A program made the position numbers and the translations under genes. From assembly GCF_000739775.1 (NCBI RefSeq), contig NZ_BBJH01000008.1:186001-250000 (forward strand): 64,000 nt of DNA. Direction: 5' to 3'. Origin of the DNA: Paraburkholderia heleia NBRC 101817. Its GTDB lineage: Bacteria; Pseudomonadota; Gammaproteobacteria; Burkholderiales; Burkholderiaceae. A model generated the notes under the pieces. That model was not told the origin of the DNA. It made no database searches and saw only the letters and a list, made by a program, of their open reading frames with translations. Below are positions 15,444 through 24,449 of the stretch, in pieces; the first letter of the stretch is position 1, and each line of letters begins with the position of its first letter.

Positions 15444-17522
15444 TCATGTCGTGCAGCAACCCCGTAGGGACAATGCCACTTCATTCAGGATTCCAACCAT
15501 ATCTTGCGCAATCTGGCCAAGCGGCGTGTCTGGCCCGAATATCTTGAGCACGCCGCAGGTGAACAGCGATTCGTGATGGGCTTTTGGCACGATGCCGCCG
15601 AGCACCACCGGCGCGCCGCAGCCGCGCTCGCGCAACGCGTCGAGTAGCGCGGGCACCAGCGTCGCGTGCGCGCCCGCGAGCGTCGAAACCCCGACGATAT
15701 CGGGCTCGCGCGAGTCGGCCCAGCCAGCCGCCTCGTGCGGCGTTGCGAACAGCGGTCCCAGGCTGACTTCGAAACCTGCGTCGCCAAGCGCAGCCGCTAC
15801 AACACGTGCGCCGCGATCGTGGCCGTCCTGACCTAGCTTCACGAGCGCCATCCGCGGCTTGCGTCCATTTGCTGCGCACCAGCGCGAAACAGCGTGCTGC
15901 GCCGCCCTCCACGCGGCGTCGCCCTCGCACGCGCCCGACCAGGCGGACGCCTCGCATGTGAGCGCGGCGTGCCAGCGCGGCCACACACGCTCGAGCGCCG
16001 CAGTGCACTCTCCCACTGTGGCGCGCGCGCGAATCGCATCAATCGTCGCGGCGAGCAAATTGCCCTCACCCGTGCGAGCGCATTGTGCAAGCGCATCGAG
16101 CGCGGTATCCACGCGTGGCGCATCGCGAATTGATTTCATCTGCCGCAAGCGCTCGACCTGCATCGTGCGCACCACGCGTCCGTCGACTTCGAGCCGCTCA
16201 CTCCCGGTGGCATGTGCCTCGCGGCAATGATTCACGCCCACTACCACGCGCTCACCCGAGTCTATCTGCGCCTGAGTGCGAGCCGCGCCGCGATGCAACC
16301 CCGCCTGTACCCAGCCCGATTCGATGGCGGCGATCACGCCGCCTCGATGATCGATTTCGGCGAGCAGCGCTTTCACGTCTTCCACCATACGCGCCGTGAG
16401 TGCTTCGATCAGATACGAGCCGCCCCACGGGTCCACCACGTCGCACAGCCCCATCTCGTGCTGCAGGATCAGTTGCGTGTCGCGCGCGAGCGTAGCGGCC
16501 GCGTCGCCGGGCAGCGACAGCGCTTCGTCCCACGCGTTCGTGTGCAGCGACTGCGTGCCGCCGAACACGGCTGCCATGGCCTCCACTGTCGTGCGCACGA
16601 CGTTGTTTTGCGCACGCTGTGCATGCAAACTCGATCCCGCCGTCTGGCAATGCATTCGCAGCTGCATCGCGCGCGCCGAGCGCACGCCGAGTGCCTGCGC
16701 GAACTCGGCCCACATCACCCGTGCGGCGCGCAGCTTGGCGATCTCGCCGTAAAAGTCGCGCCCCACGGCGAAAAAGAAGCTCAACTGGGCACATACGCGA
16801 TCTGCATCGGCCCCTTGTTCGACTAGCCGCCGGACGTATTCGCGCGCGTTGGCGAGCGTGAGCGCAAGTTCGAGTGCGCCATCCGCACCGGCTTCGTGCA
16901 GGTGATAACCGGAAACCGACATCGCATTGAAATGAGGCAAATGGGCGAGCAGGTAGTGCACCACGTCAGTCGCGATCCGTAACGAAGGTTCAGGCGCGAA
17001 GATATACGCGTTGCGCGCCATGAACTCCTTGAGGATGTCGTTCTGGATCGTGCCGCGCAGTTGCGCCACGTCGAAGCCCGACTCCTCGGCCGCAACGATG
17101 AACGCGGCGAGCACGGGCAACACCGCACCGCTCATCGTCATCGATACGGAGACGGCGTCGAGCGCCACACCATCGAAGAGCCGCTTCATGTCCTCGACGG
17201 AGTCGATCGCAACGCCCGCCATGCCCACATCGGCGGCCGCACGATTGTGGTCGGAATCGTAGCCGCGATGCGTGGGCAAATCGAACGCGACCGACAACCC
17301 CTTCGCACCGCGTTCGAGCGCACCCCGGTACGCGAGATTCGAGGTGGCGGCGTCGGCGTAGCCCGTATACTGGCGAATGGTCCATGGGCGCTGCGTGTAC
17401 ATCGTCGCGTGAATGCCGCGCTGGAACGGATATTCGCCTGGACGCGCATCGAGCCAGGGCACGTCGGCGAGGTCGGTCTTCGTATAGAGCGCCTTGCGCG
17501 GCGCCATGCCTCGTTCATTCAT
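15444..17522 (-). CDS. Methylmalonyl-CoA mutase-like B12 enzyme, last gene of the extended Nit1C operon
   Basis: A 692-residue protein joining a TIM-barrel mutase domain (about 1-520) to a cobalamin-binding domain (about 554-690) with the base-off motif DGHDRG (D566, H568, G571). [11 protein letters not shown] keeps the Tyr, and [15 protein letters not shown] keeps the Arg, that mark methylmalonyl-CoA rather than isobutyryl-CoA specificity; [11 protein letters not shown] keeps the active His. It should interconvert succinyl-CoA and methylmalonyl-CoA. The ATG at 17522 overlaps the LnmK-like gene by 8 nt, which argues for one operon. No meaB or mutase small-subunit gene is nearby, so this is a self-contained enzyme in a biosynthetic setting. 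Confidence 0.9.
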   Translation of the reverse strand: MNERGMAPRKALYTKTDLADVPWLDARPGEYPFQRGIHATMYTQRPWTIRQYTGYADAATSNLAYRGALERGAKGLSVAFDLPTHRGYDSDHNRAAADVGMAGVAIDSVEDMKRLFDGVALDAVSVSMTMSGAVLPVLAAFIVAAEESGFDVAQLRGTIQNDILKEFMARNAYIFAPEPSLRIATDVVHYLLAHLPHFNAMSVSGYHLHEAGADGALELALTLANAREYVRRLVEQGADADRVCAQLSFFFAVGRDFYGEIAKLRAARVMWAEFAQALGVRSARAMQLRMHCQTAGSSLHAQRAQNNVVRTTVEAMAAVFGGTQSLHTNAWDEALSLPGDAAATLARDTQLILQHEMGLCDVVDPWGGSYLIEALTARMVEDVKALLAEIDHRGGVIAAIESGWVQAGLHRGAARTQAQIDSGERVVVGVNHCREAHATGSERLEVDGRVVRTMQVERLRQMKSIRDAPRVDTALDALAQCARTGEGNLLAATIDAIRARATVGECTAALERVWPRWHAALTCEASAWSGACEGDAAWRAAQHAVSRWCAANGRKPRMALVKLGQDGHDRGARVVAAALGDAGFEVSLGPLFATPHEAAGWADSREPDIVGVSTLAGAHATLVPALLDALRERGCGAPVVLGGIVPKAHHESLFTCGVLKIFGPDTPLGQIAQDMVGILNEVALSLRGCCTT

Positions 17523-18378
17523 GCGACCACCGTTTATGTGTGATGACTTCGGCGATGCGCATCCCGTCCGCCGCGCGCGAAATGGTGCACCAGTGCGAGA
17601 GCCCGTCGTGGCCCGCGTGGCGCGCGCCGAACGACAGCGTGAGCCGGTCGCCGACATTCGCGTTGCCATAGAACACCATGTCGCGCTCGGCCAGCGTGGG
17701 CGGCGCGGAGTGCTGCGCGGACCGCCAATGCCACTCGGCGCGCTCGACCATCGACTGGAAGCTCGCGAAATACAGCAGGTGCGCGCCGTTGAAATCGAGC
17801 GAGGGACAAGGCAGATAGTCGACCACATGCTCGACCGCATGCGCCGCGCGATCGAGACGGCCATGCCGCGTCCAGTCGCCCACGCGCAGCCGCTTCGCTT
17901 GCGCGATCAGCGCCTGCGCGGCGGCGGGCGTCGCAGGCGCGGGGGAACCGGCGAACATCGCCTTGCACACCGAGCGGTTGTCGCCGGCCTGCTCGCGCCG
18001 TACGAACGTGGACATCATCTCGACGTTCGTCACCACGCTCTCGGTGGTAAAGACGCGAAACAGGCCGAAATGGCGCGCGCCCGCGATCCGCCTCACATCC
18101 GCTTCGATCGCGAAGCGCTGGTTCTCGCTCACGTCTTCGAGCCGCGCTTCGCGCACGCGAATCGCCGTGAAGGCCGCATACGATTTGCGGCCTTCGTCGT
18201 CGTAGAAGTCCGGCGTGTTCAGCTGTGCCTGTGCCGCAAGCGCATTCCAGTGCAGCTGGCCGCAGGTGCGCAGGAGCCACTGCTCGGACAGTCCAGCGAA
18301 AGCCAGCTCCGGCATGCCCGCGATGTAATGCGTGCGGGTTTGCGCGGGCGCACGCTCGCTGTCACGCCGCGCGCGCAT
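17515..18378 (-). CDS. LnmK-like bifunctional acyltransferase/decarboxylase (Pnap_2097-type)
   Basis: A 287-residue hot-dog-fold protein. LNTPDFYDDEGRKSYAAFTA and the C-terminal VFYGNANVGDRLTLSF resemble the biosynthetic family that includes LnmK, which decarboxylates methylmalonyl-CoA and loads propionyl on a carrier. I assign it by overall resemblance; active residues were not mapped. The ATG at 18378 overlaps the end of nitH by 17 nt, and the gene's end overlaps the mutase start. Between a methylmalonyl-CoA-forming enzyme and the Nit1C genes, a role in propionylating the cluster's product or an intermediate is plausible. No acyl-carrier protein gene is visible in the window. Confidence 0.7.
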   Translation of the reverse strand: MRARRDSERAPAQTRTHYIAGMPELAFAGLSEQWLLRTCGQLHWNALAAQAQLNTPDFYDDEGRKSYAAFTAIRVREARLEDVSENQRFAIEADVRRIAGARHFGLFRVFTTESVVTNVEMMSTFVRREQAGDNRSVCKAMFAGSPAPATPAAAQALIAQAKRLRVGDWTRHGRLDRAAHAVEHVVDYLPCPSLDFNGAHLLYFASFQSMVERAEWHWRSAQHSAPPTLAERDMVFYGNANVGDRLTLSFGARHAGHDGLSHWCTISRAADGMRIAEVITHKRWSHE

Positions 18379-19645
18379 CGAGCCTCGCAGGCGCTGAAAT
18401 CTGGTCGGCCAGCCACGCGGCGTCACGCGCGATGCCCGAGAAACGCCCCGAGCCCCACGTGTGCAGCCACGGCAGGCCCAGAAAATAGAGCCCTTCCTGC
18501 GCCGTCACGCCGCGCGTGTGGCCCGGATAGCCGCGCCCGTTGAAGACAGGCAGATCGATCCAGCTGAAGTCGGGCTGAAAACCGATGCACCAGACGATGC
18601 TGCCGATGCCGCTCGCGGCGAGATCGAGCGACGTGCGCTCATCCGGCGGCGTCCAGACCGGACGATAGGGCTCGCCCGGCGGCGCCTCGATACCGTTGTG
18701 CGCGATGAAACGATCGATCGAAGCGTTGATGCGGTTATACGTTTCGTCGGCGCTATCGAGATTGGCGCGCAGATTCCCTTTGAAGCGCAGCGCGCCGTCG
18801 GCGAAATCCTCGAGCACGCCGTACAGTTCCATGCCTTCGCTCGCGAACTTGCGCAGATCGATGTCGCGCCCGCCGTCGCGGCCCGTGACGTAGTGATTCG
18901 TGTTGTCGCGCACGCCTTCGCGTAACGGATGTTCTTCGACCGGCATGTCGTAGTACTTCATATCGGCGAGCCAGTCGACCACGTCGCGGCCGCGATAGAA
19001 GCGCGCGCAGCGCGGTGCCTCACCGACGGCGAGCACGACCTTGCGCCCGGCAAGATGCAGGTCTTCGGCGATCTGCGCGCCCGACTGCCCCGAACCGACG
19101 ACGAGCACCGCGCCCTCGGGCAACGCCGCCGGATTGCGATACGCCGACGATTGCATCTGCACGATCGACGCGGGGAGCCGCTCGGCCATGCGCGGCACGA
19201 TCGGCGTGTGATAGCCGCCCGAGGCGATCACGACCTGATCGGCGCTCAATGCCCCGTGGCTGGTCTGCATGAGAAAGCCGCCGTTGGGCCGCTTCGACAC
19301 GCGGGTAACGGCAACGCCTTCGCGCACAGGGGCATCGACATGGCGTATGAAGCCGTCGAGCCACGTAATGATTTCGTCCTTCTTCATGAAGCCGTGTGGT
19401 TCGTCGCCGCGATACGGGTAGCCCGGCAGCGCGCATTGCCAGTTCGGCGTGACAAGCGAGAACGCGTCCCAGCGCTGCTCGCGCCACGTATGCGTGACAG
19501 CGCGCTTTTCGAGCACGACGTGATCGATGCCGCGTTGCTTGAGGTAGTAGCTCATCGACAGGCCGGCCTGACCGCCGCCGACAACCGCCACGCTGAAATG
19601 CTCTTCGGGAACCGGCGGGTTGGCCGCGAGAGTCTGGGTGGACAT
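18362..19645 (-). CDS. nitH: Nit1C flavin-dependent oxidoreductase (MSMEG_0569 family)
   Basis: A 427-residue FAD/NADPH enzyme of the flavin monooxygenase-like type. VAVVGGGQAGLSMSYYL near the N-terminus binds FAD and VLVVGSGQSGAQIAEDL mid-protein binds NADP. WREQRWDAFSLVTPNW and the ending GLPWLHTWGSGRFSGIARDA are family hallmarks. AGGAGG precedes the ATG. It is the seventh conserved gene of Nit1C clusters and probably oxidises the cluster's nitrogen-bearing intermediate. It overlaps the LnmK-like gene that follows. Confidence 0.92.
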   Translation of the reverse strand: MSTQTLAANPPVPEEHFSVAVVGGGQAGLSMSYYLKQRGIDHVVLEKRAVTHTWREQRWDAFSLVTPNWQCALPGYPYRGDEPHGFMKKDEIITWLDGFIRHVDAPVREGVAVTRVSKRPNGGFLMQTSHGALSADQVVIASGGYHTPIVPRMAERLPASIVQMQSSAYRNPAALPEGAVLVVGSGQSGAQIAEDLHLAGRKVVLAVGEAPRCARFYRGRDVVDWLADMKYYDMPVEEHPLREGVRDNTNHYVTGRDGGRDIDLRKFASEGMELYGVLEDFADGALRFKGNLRANLDSADETYNRINASIDRFIAHNGIEAPPGEPYRPVWTPPDERTSLDLAASGIGSIVWCIGFQPDFSWIDLPVFNGRGYPGHTRGVTAQEGLYFLGLPWLHTWGSGRFSGIARDAAWLADQISAPARLDARAA

Positions 19646-19664
19646 GCAAACCTCCTTGATAGAT

Positions 19665-19946
19665 TCAGTCTACGCTCACGACGGTCACCTGAGCCGCCGG
19701 TTGCGAACGGTAGGGTTGTGCGGCAAGCTCGATCGCTGTCCACTGGTCTCGTGCCGACGAACACGCGTAGCCGAACTTCTCGCGCACGCGCTCCGACGCC
19801 GCGCTCAGCGCGTCGTGCGCCTTGACGAGAAAGAGTTCGAGCGGGTACACGCCGGGCTGCAGATGCTCGCGCACGATGGTCGAAGGGGAATAACAACGTT
19901 CTTCGTGGCCGTCGGGCCAGCGCACCACGAAATGGGTAACAGGCAT
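19665..19946 (-). CDS. nitG: Nit1C small protein (MSMEG_0570 family)
   Basis: A 93-residue protein of unknown activity. MPVTHFVVRWPDGHEERCYSPS and HLQPGVYPLELFLVKAHDAL match the short conserved protein of nitrogen-starvation Nit1C operons. GAGAGG precedes the ATG at 19946; a longer frame upstream to 20168 lacks family resemblance. There is no signal peptide or membrane segment. It may act as a carrier or chaperone in the pathway, but this is a guess. Confidence 0.88.
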   Translation of the reverse strand: MPVTHFVVRWPDGHEERCYSPSTIVREHLQPGVYPLELFLVKAHDALSAASERVREKFGYACSSARDQWTAIELAAQPYRSQPAAQVTVVSVD

Positions 19947-19980
19947 GATTCCTCTCCGCGAGGGAAGCTCAGATAGATGA

Positions 19981-20985
19981 CTACACGGTCGATTGCTCGA
20001 ACGCGCGCGTCGCGCGGCGGTCGGCAGGCACGATGAACGGCTGCGCATCGAGGCGCCAGACGCTGCGCGTTTCACCGCCAAGTTGCAGGTCGATGGAGGG
20101 CTCGCCGTGAATCTCGCCGATCTGCGCACATGCGATGTTCCGCGCCTGAAAACGCGCAATGACCGCATCGACGTGCTCGTCCCGCACGCTCAGCAAATAG
20201 CCATAGCTCGGGAAAATCTCCAGCCAGCGTGCGAGCGGCACGTCCGCAGGCTTGGGCAATCGATCGAGATCGATGCACACGCCCACGCGCGAGCACTCGG
20301 CCAGCATCATCGCGGTTCCCGCGATGCCCGCCATGCTGATGTCCTTCGCGGCCGCGCAGAGCCCGCTTTCGGCAAGTTCCGCGAGCACCGCCAGGTCGCC
20401 GCGCAGACGTTGTGCGGGCGCCTCGGTCGCGGCGTTCCAGTATGGATACGGCTCCACGAAGGCGCCGCGCAGGTCCACGGCCATGAGCAGCTTCTCGCCG
20501 GCCCGGGCTGCAAAACTCGAAAGCAAATACTTTGCTCTACCGAGTATTGCCACGGCGAGCTGCGTACGCTCGCTGCGCGCATTGCTATGGCCGCCGACGA
20601 TCGGCACGCCCAGTTGCCGCGCCGCCGCCGCCATGCCTTCGAGCACCGGCGCGGCGGGTTCTACGCCATCGCTCCAGATCACATCGACGACGGCAATCGG
20701 ACGGCCCCCCATCGCGCATACGTCGCTGACGTTCACGAGCACCGAGCAGTAGCCGGCGAACCACGGCATCGCTTCGATCAGGTCGCTCACCATGCCTTCG
20801 GCCGCGAAGAGCAGATACCCGTCGCCGTCGGGTATGGCGGCACAGTCGTCGCCCGCCGCCATCACCGCGGAGTCCGCGTTGTCGTTGCTACCCGCACCCA
20901 GCGCGGCCAGCATCGGCGCGATATCGGTCTTGTGCGCGACGCCGCGGCCCGCACGCAGCTTCGCTACGATTTCGTCGAGCGTCAC
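19981..20985 (-). CDS. nitF: AIR synthase-related ATPase of Nit1C (Sll0787 family)
   Basis: A 334-residue protein of the PurM/ThiL/HypE superfamily. AAGDDCAAIPDGDGYLLFAAEG holds the ATP-binding region, VNVSDVCAMGGRPIAVVDV the dimer interface and GGHSNARSERTQLAVAILG the Gly/His loop; the C-terminal half has SMAGIAGTAMMLAECS. Such enzymes activate a carbonyl or amide oxygen by phosphorylation. It begins with GTG at 20985, which overlaps the nitE stop (GTGA), after CGGAGGG. In the pathway it could phosphorylate an amide or thiocarbonyl-like intermediate, but the substrate is unknown. Confidence 0.9.
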   Translation of the reverse strand: MTLDEIVAKLRAGRGVAHKTDIAPMLAALGAGSNDNADSAVMAAGDDCAAIPDGDGYLLFAAEGMVSDLIEAMPWFAGYCSVLVNVSDVCAMGGRPIAVVDVIWSDGVEPAAPVLEGMAAAARQLGVPIVGGHSNARSERTQLAVAILGRAKYLLSSFAARAGEKLLMAVDLRGAFVEPYPYWNAATEAPAQRLRGDLAVLAELAESGLCAAAKDISMAGIAGTAMMLAECSRVGVCIDLDRLPKPADVPLARWLEIFPSYGYLLSVRDEHVDAVIARFQARNIACAQIGEIHGEPSIDLQLGGETRSVWRLDAQPFIVPADRRATRAFEQSTV

Positions 20986-21527
20986 GCTGCCCTCCGCTGA
21001 TCGATGACGAAGCCGTCGAAAGGCGTGGCGCAGGCAGGATAGTGCGCAAGGTCGGCCTGCATGACGTGGTGCGCACGCCCGAAGAACATCGCCTCCTCGA
21101 CCGTGTGCCAGTGCAGCCGGCGAAAGAGCGGCGCGTTCTGCGCCTGGACGTGCGCGAGAAACGTCTCGCAGCCGAAGGCGTGAGCACTGCTCACGGCAAG
21201 ACGGATCAGGGTCGCGCCAATGCGGCCATGGCGCCGGTATGGTTCACTCACCGCGAGGCGCGAGCCGTACCATGTCGCTTCCGTCGCGTGGTCGCGATGA
21301 ATACGCACGGTGCCGACCACTTGCGGCGACTCGCTGTGCGGATCGAGAACGGCAACGAGCAGTTGCGCGTGCGCGTCGATCTCGTCGCGATCGTCCTGTG
21401 CGAAGATGCCTTGCTCCTCGCAGAACACGGCGCGGCGAATGGCAAACGCGGCTTCTCGCTCCCACTCATAACGCGCCCAGCGCACCACCATGACCTCGTC
21501 CCCGGCGACCGGATGAATGACGTTCAT
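20982..21527 (-). CDS. nitE: Nit1C GNAT N-acetyltransferase (MSMEG_0567/Sll0786 family)
   Basis: A 181-residue acyltransferase. The GNAT core is visible: VVGTVRIHRD, GSRLAVSEPYRRHGRIGATLIR (acetyl-CoA loop RxxGxG/A) and FLAHVQAQNAPLFRRLHW. The N-terminal FAIRRAVFCEEQGIF resembles acyl-homoserine-lactone-like synthases and related GNATs. The ATG at 21527 overlaps the nitD stop by 4 nt. It likely transfers an acyl group to an amine; with the mutase and LnmK-like genes in this operon, the donor might not be acetyl-CoA. Confidence 0.9.
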   Translation of the reverse strand: MNVIHPVAGDEVMVVRWARYEWEREAAFAIRRAVFCEEQGIFAQDDRDEIDAHAQLLVAVLDPHSESPQVVGTVRIHRDHATEATWYGSRLAVSEPYRRHGRIGATLIRLAVSSAHAFGCETFLAHVQAQNAPLFRRLHWHTVEEAMFFGRAHHVMQADLAHYPACATPFDGFVIDQRRAA

Positions 21528-22645
21528 GCGGCCACCTTTTCGAACGAAGAGAGCGAGGAACACGCGCCGCATTTTCCGCAGCCTGCCTTGATATCGGACG
21601 TGCGCAGGCCGGCCTCGCGCACCATCGCGCCAAGCGGCGCGAGTATCGAGCGCATGAATTCCGCCGTGGGTGGCGCATGATCTTCCAGCGGCGTGCCGGA
21701 GATGGGCACGAACGGCACGACGAACGGATACACACCGATACGCAGCAGTTGCTGCGCCATTTCGAGTACACGCTCGGGCGTGTCGCCGAGGCCTGCGAGG
21801 ATATAGGTGCTCACCTGGCCGCGCCCGAACACCTCGACCGCCGCTTCGAACGCCGCCATGTAACGGCTCACGGGCACCGTCGCCTTGCCGGGCATGATGC
21901 GCGCGCGCTCGGCCTCCCCCAGCACTTCCAGATGCATGCCGAGCGAATCGATGCCCGCCTCGCGCATGCGCGCAAACCACGCATCGTCGTCAGGCGGCTC
22001 GCATTGTGCCTGCAGCGGCAAATCGACCGCGCGCCGGATCGCACGCGCGCTATCGCACAGGACGGCCGCGCCGCGATCGGGCGTGGACGGCGTGCCGGTC
22101 GTCAGCACCATGTGCTTCACGTTGTCGAGCAGCACGGCCGCGCGCGCCACTTCAGCAAGCTGTTCCGGCGTCTTGTGTGCGACCGTGCGCCCCGCCGCGA
22201 GCGACTGCCCGATTGCACAGAACTTGCACGCCTTCTTGCGGCTCTCGTAGCGAATACAGGTTTGCAGCACCGTGGTGGCAAGCACGTCGGTGCCATGCAG
22301 TGTGGCGATGTGCGAATACGGCACGCCGTCGAGCGTTTGCAGCTTGTAAAAGCGCGGCTGCCTTGCGAACGCGATCTGCGCGACGGGGATACTGCCGCGC
22401 TTGAGGACGCTCACGCCGTTGGCGTCGGGTGCATTCGCGACGAACGCGGACTGGTGCGCGCTGTGCGTATGCACGGGCACCATCAGCGTGACGCCGTCGA
22501 TCACCACGGCCTTGTGATCGGACGGCCCCGCGCCGCCACGCCTCGACAGCCCCTCGTGATCGGGCGCGGCAAGGCGCAGGCCGCTCGACTGCAGCTCAGT
22601 CAAGAGTTGCAGGCTCGATTCCGGGAAATTGACGCTGGCATTCAT
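21524..22645 (-). CDS. nitD: Nit1C radical SAM protein (MSMEG_0568 family)
   Basis: A 373-residue predicted radical SAM enzyme. The cluster cysteines are C130, C140 and C143 ([14 protein letters not shown]), so the first spacing is nine residues rather than the usual three. A TIM-barrel-like body follows with [22 protein letters not shown] and [14 protein letters not shown] second group, CGKCGACSS, sits at the C-terminus and may hold another cluster. ATG 22645 is preceded by GGAG, and the gene overlaps the end of nitC by about 50 nt. It probably carries out the key radical step of the pathway; the reaction is not known. Confidence 0.88.
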   Translation of the reverse strand: MNASVNFPESSLQLLTELQSSGLRLAAPDHEGLSRRGGAGPSDHKAVVIDGVTLMVPVHTHSAHQSAFVANAPDANGVSVLKRGSIPVAQIAFARQPRFYKLQTLDGVPYSHIATLHGTDVLATTVLQTCIRYESRKKACKFCAIGQSLAAGRTVAHKTPEQLAEVARAAVLLDNVKHMVLTTGTPSTPDRGAAVLCDSARAIRRAVDLPLQAQCEPPDDDAWFARMREAGIDSLGMHLEVLGEAERARIMPGKATVPVSRYMAAFEAAVEVFGRGQVSTYILAGLGDTPERVLEMAQQLLRIGVYPFVVPFVPISGTPLEDHAPPTAEFMRSILAPLGAMVREAGLRTSDIKAGCGKCGACSSLSSFEKVAA

Positions 22646-23621
22646 CGTGGGAGCTCCATGAAGCGGTGACGGGCGTGTCGTCGAAGGAGAAAACAGGCGT
22701 GGCGGGTCGTTCGTTGATCGCGAGACTGAGCAGTTCGGGCCGCGCATAGTGGCCAACCGAATCCATCATCCGTTTGCGCTTGGTGATGAGCGCCATGTCG
22801 AGATCGGCGATCACCATGCCCTCGCCTTCGCGCAGCGGCGCGGCCAGATGCTGGCCTTCGGGCGAGACGATCGCCGCATTGCAGCCGCCGCGCAATGCCT
22901 TTTGCAGCTTTGGATCGCTGGTGACGGAGGCGATCTGCGCGTCGGTCAGCCATCCCGTTGCGTTGACAACAAAACAACCCGACTCGAGCGCGTGATGTCG
23001 GATCGTCACTTCGATCTGCTCGGCGAAGATCGGCCCGACGAGGGAACCCGGAAACTGACTGCAATGGATCTCCTCGTGCTGCGTCATCAGCGCGTAGCGC
23101 GCCAGCGGGTTGTAGTGCTCCCAGCAGGCGAGCGCGCCGACGCGGCCCACAGCAGTGTGCGCGACCTTCAGGCCGGCTGCGTCGCCCTGCCCCCAGATCA
23201 TTCGCTCATGGAACGTGGGGGTGAGCTTGCGCCGCTTCACCTTGATCTGGCCGTCAGTATCGAAGATCAACTGGGTGTTGTAGAGGCTGCCGTGGTCGCG
23301 CTCGTTCACGCCGAGCACGATCACCATGCCGTGCTCGCGCGCGAGCGCGCCGATGGTTTCCGTCACCGGGCCGGGTATCGTCACCGCCTGCTCGTACAGC
23401 CGCAGATGCTCTGCGCCCGACTGCACCGGCGGCAGCACGAACGAAAAGTACGGGTAGTACGGCAGAAACGTTTCGGGAAACACGGCCAGTTGCACGCCCT
23501 CGCGAGCGGCGCTGACGATCGCGTCGCAAACGCGCGCGAGCGTGCCCGCGCACGATTCGAGATCCGGCGCGATCTGCACGGCGGCGGCGCGAACGATGCG
23601 CTTCGTGGATGGAGTCGACAT
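22596..23621 (-). CDS. nitC: Nit1C nitrilase (Nit6803 type)
   Basis: A 341-residue carbon-nitrogen hydrolase. The catalytic triad is visible as E50 (VFPETF), K132 ([10 protein letters not shown]) and C166 (LACWEHYNP). Length and the motifs [11 protein letters not shown] and [15 protein letters not shown] fit the well-studied cyanobacterial Nit6803 group. It converts a nitrile to an acid plus ammonia. In Nit1C bacteria this enzyme is linked to using cyanide as nitrogen source, probably by hydrolysing aminonitrile or cyanoalanine-type products. The ribosome site before 23621 is weak. Confidence 0.95.
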   Translation of the reverse strand: MSTPSTKRIVRAAAVQIAPDLESCAGTLARVCDAIVSAAREGVQLAVFPETFLPYYPYFSFVLPPVQSGAEHLRLYEQAVTIPGPVTETIGALAREHGMVIVLGVNERDHGSLYNTQLIFDTDGQIKVKRRKLTPTFHERMIWGQGDAAGLKVAHTAVGRVGALACWEHYNPLARYALMTQHEEIHCSQFPGSLVGPIFAEQIEVTIRHHALESGCFVVNATGWLTDAQIASVTSDPKLQKALRGGCNAAIVSPEGQHLAAPLREGEGMVIADLDMALITKRKRMMDSVGHYARPELLSLAINERPATPVFSFDDTPVTASWSSHDECQRQFPGIEPATLD

Positions 23622-23639
23622 GGCGATACCCGTGCGAAC

Positions 23640-24122
23640 TCAAACCGTCCAGGTGTCGATCACGAGCGCGTTCGACTTGCGATGCAGCAGCTTCAGGTCG
23701 AGCACGTCGAGCGGATTGATGGCCCGCACGCCTTCGATCAGCGCGGCTTCGCTTTGCCCGTAGAGTGCCTGCAGCGCGAAGCGGCACGCGTAGACCTTGC
23801 CGCCTTCGGCCATGAACTTCATCAACTGGTTGTTGAAGTTCAGATGACCCGGAAAGGCTTCGGCCCCGAGCGTCGGGAAACCGCGCTGCACGCCCAGCAT
23901 CACACCCGGGCCGTAGAGCAGGATCGACGTTTCAAACCCCTTGCGCTGCAAGCGCGTGGCCTGGAGCATGTTGACGAAGCCGATGGAACCTTCGAACGCG
24001 ACGGTATGGAACGTGACGAGCGCTTTCTCGCCGCGTTCTGCCTTGACGTCCTCGAAAACCTTCTCTTCGTAATCGACGAGGAAGTCACCGGTCTTGTGGG
24101 CGGGCGTGGTGATGGCGGGCAT
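23640..24122 (-). CDS. nitB: Nit1C nitrogen-starvation protein (MSMEG_0572/Sll0783 family)
   Basis: A 160-residue protein and the first gene of the operon. [26 protein letters not shown] and [18 protein letters not shown] match a DsrE-like small family always found at the head of Nit1C clusters. GGAG lies 8 nt before the ATG at 24122. No catalytic residue is known; Sll0783 in Synechocystis is among the most strongly nitrogen-starvation-induced genes. Transcription is probably driven by the sigma54-like element at 24183-24198. Confidence 0.9.
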   Translation of the reverse strand: MPAITTPAHKTGDFLVDYEEKVFEDVKAERGEKALVTFHTVAFEGSIGFVNMLQATRLQRKGFETSILLYGPGVMLGVQRGFPTLGAEAFPGHLNFNNQLMKFMAEGGKVYACRFALQALYGQSEAALIEGVRAINPLDVLDLKLLHRKSNALVIDTWTV

Positions 24123-24182
24123 TGCATGACTCCGTTCAATGATTGAGGACTGTGGCCGACCGGTGGCCGGCGTCTGTCTTTT

Positions 24183-24198
24183 CGCAACGGGTATGCCA
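24183..24198 (-). promoter_or_regulatory. Sigma54-like promoter for the Nit1C operon
   Basis: On the minus strand TGGCATACCCGTTGCG has the invariant GG-N10-GC spacing with TGGCA and TTGC intact. Initiation would be near 24172, giving a leader of about 50 nt before nitB. Sigma54 control fits a nitrogen-starvation operon but needs an activator that is not visible here. Confidence 0.5.
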
Positions 24199-24203
24199 TC
24201 AAG

Positions 24204-24219
24204 TGGCACGCGTCATGCA
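24204..24219 (+). promoter_or_regulatory. Second sigma54-like element, directed to the MocR gene
   Basis: TGGCACGCGTCATGCA on the plus strand has TGGCACG intact, GG-N10-GC spacing and one mismatch in the -12 box. It lies five bases from the opposing element and overlaps the first MocR-like repeat. Confidence 0.4.
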
Positions 24220-24419
24220 ATCAATTGCCAATCAATGCCGCGTGCCGCGAATGATCCAGGTGATGATTTCTCGCGAAGCGCGGGCGAGGCGCGCGTGGAT
24301 GATGTGGGTCGCAATCCGCACAGCGCCGCGTTCGCCCCGGCGTTGGGCAACACGCCAGCGATTCAGGTGCATGCATGCATCATTTCGGATCATTCGATGC
24401 GATCACCTGCAATCAATTG
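24216..24419. repeat. Repeated TGCAATCAATTG sites, MocR operator candidates
   Basis: TGCAATCAATTG occurs exactly at 24216-24227 and 24408-24419. The first copy continues so that AATCAAT repeats at 24219-24225 and 24230-24236, 11 nt apart, one helical turn. MocR regulators bind direct repeats in divergent control regions, which fits. A GGTGCA half-site at 24366-24371 resembles half an NtrC box. Confidence 0.5.
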
Positions 24420-24449
24420 TTTTATTTTTCGCGACTCATTCTCACTAGA

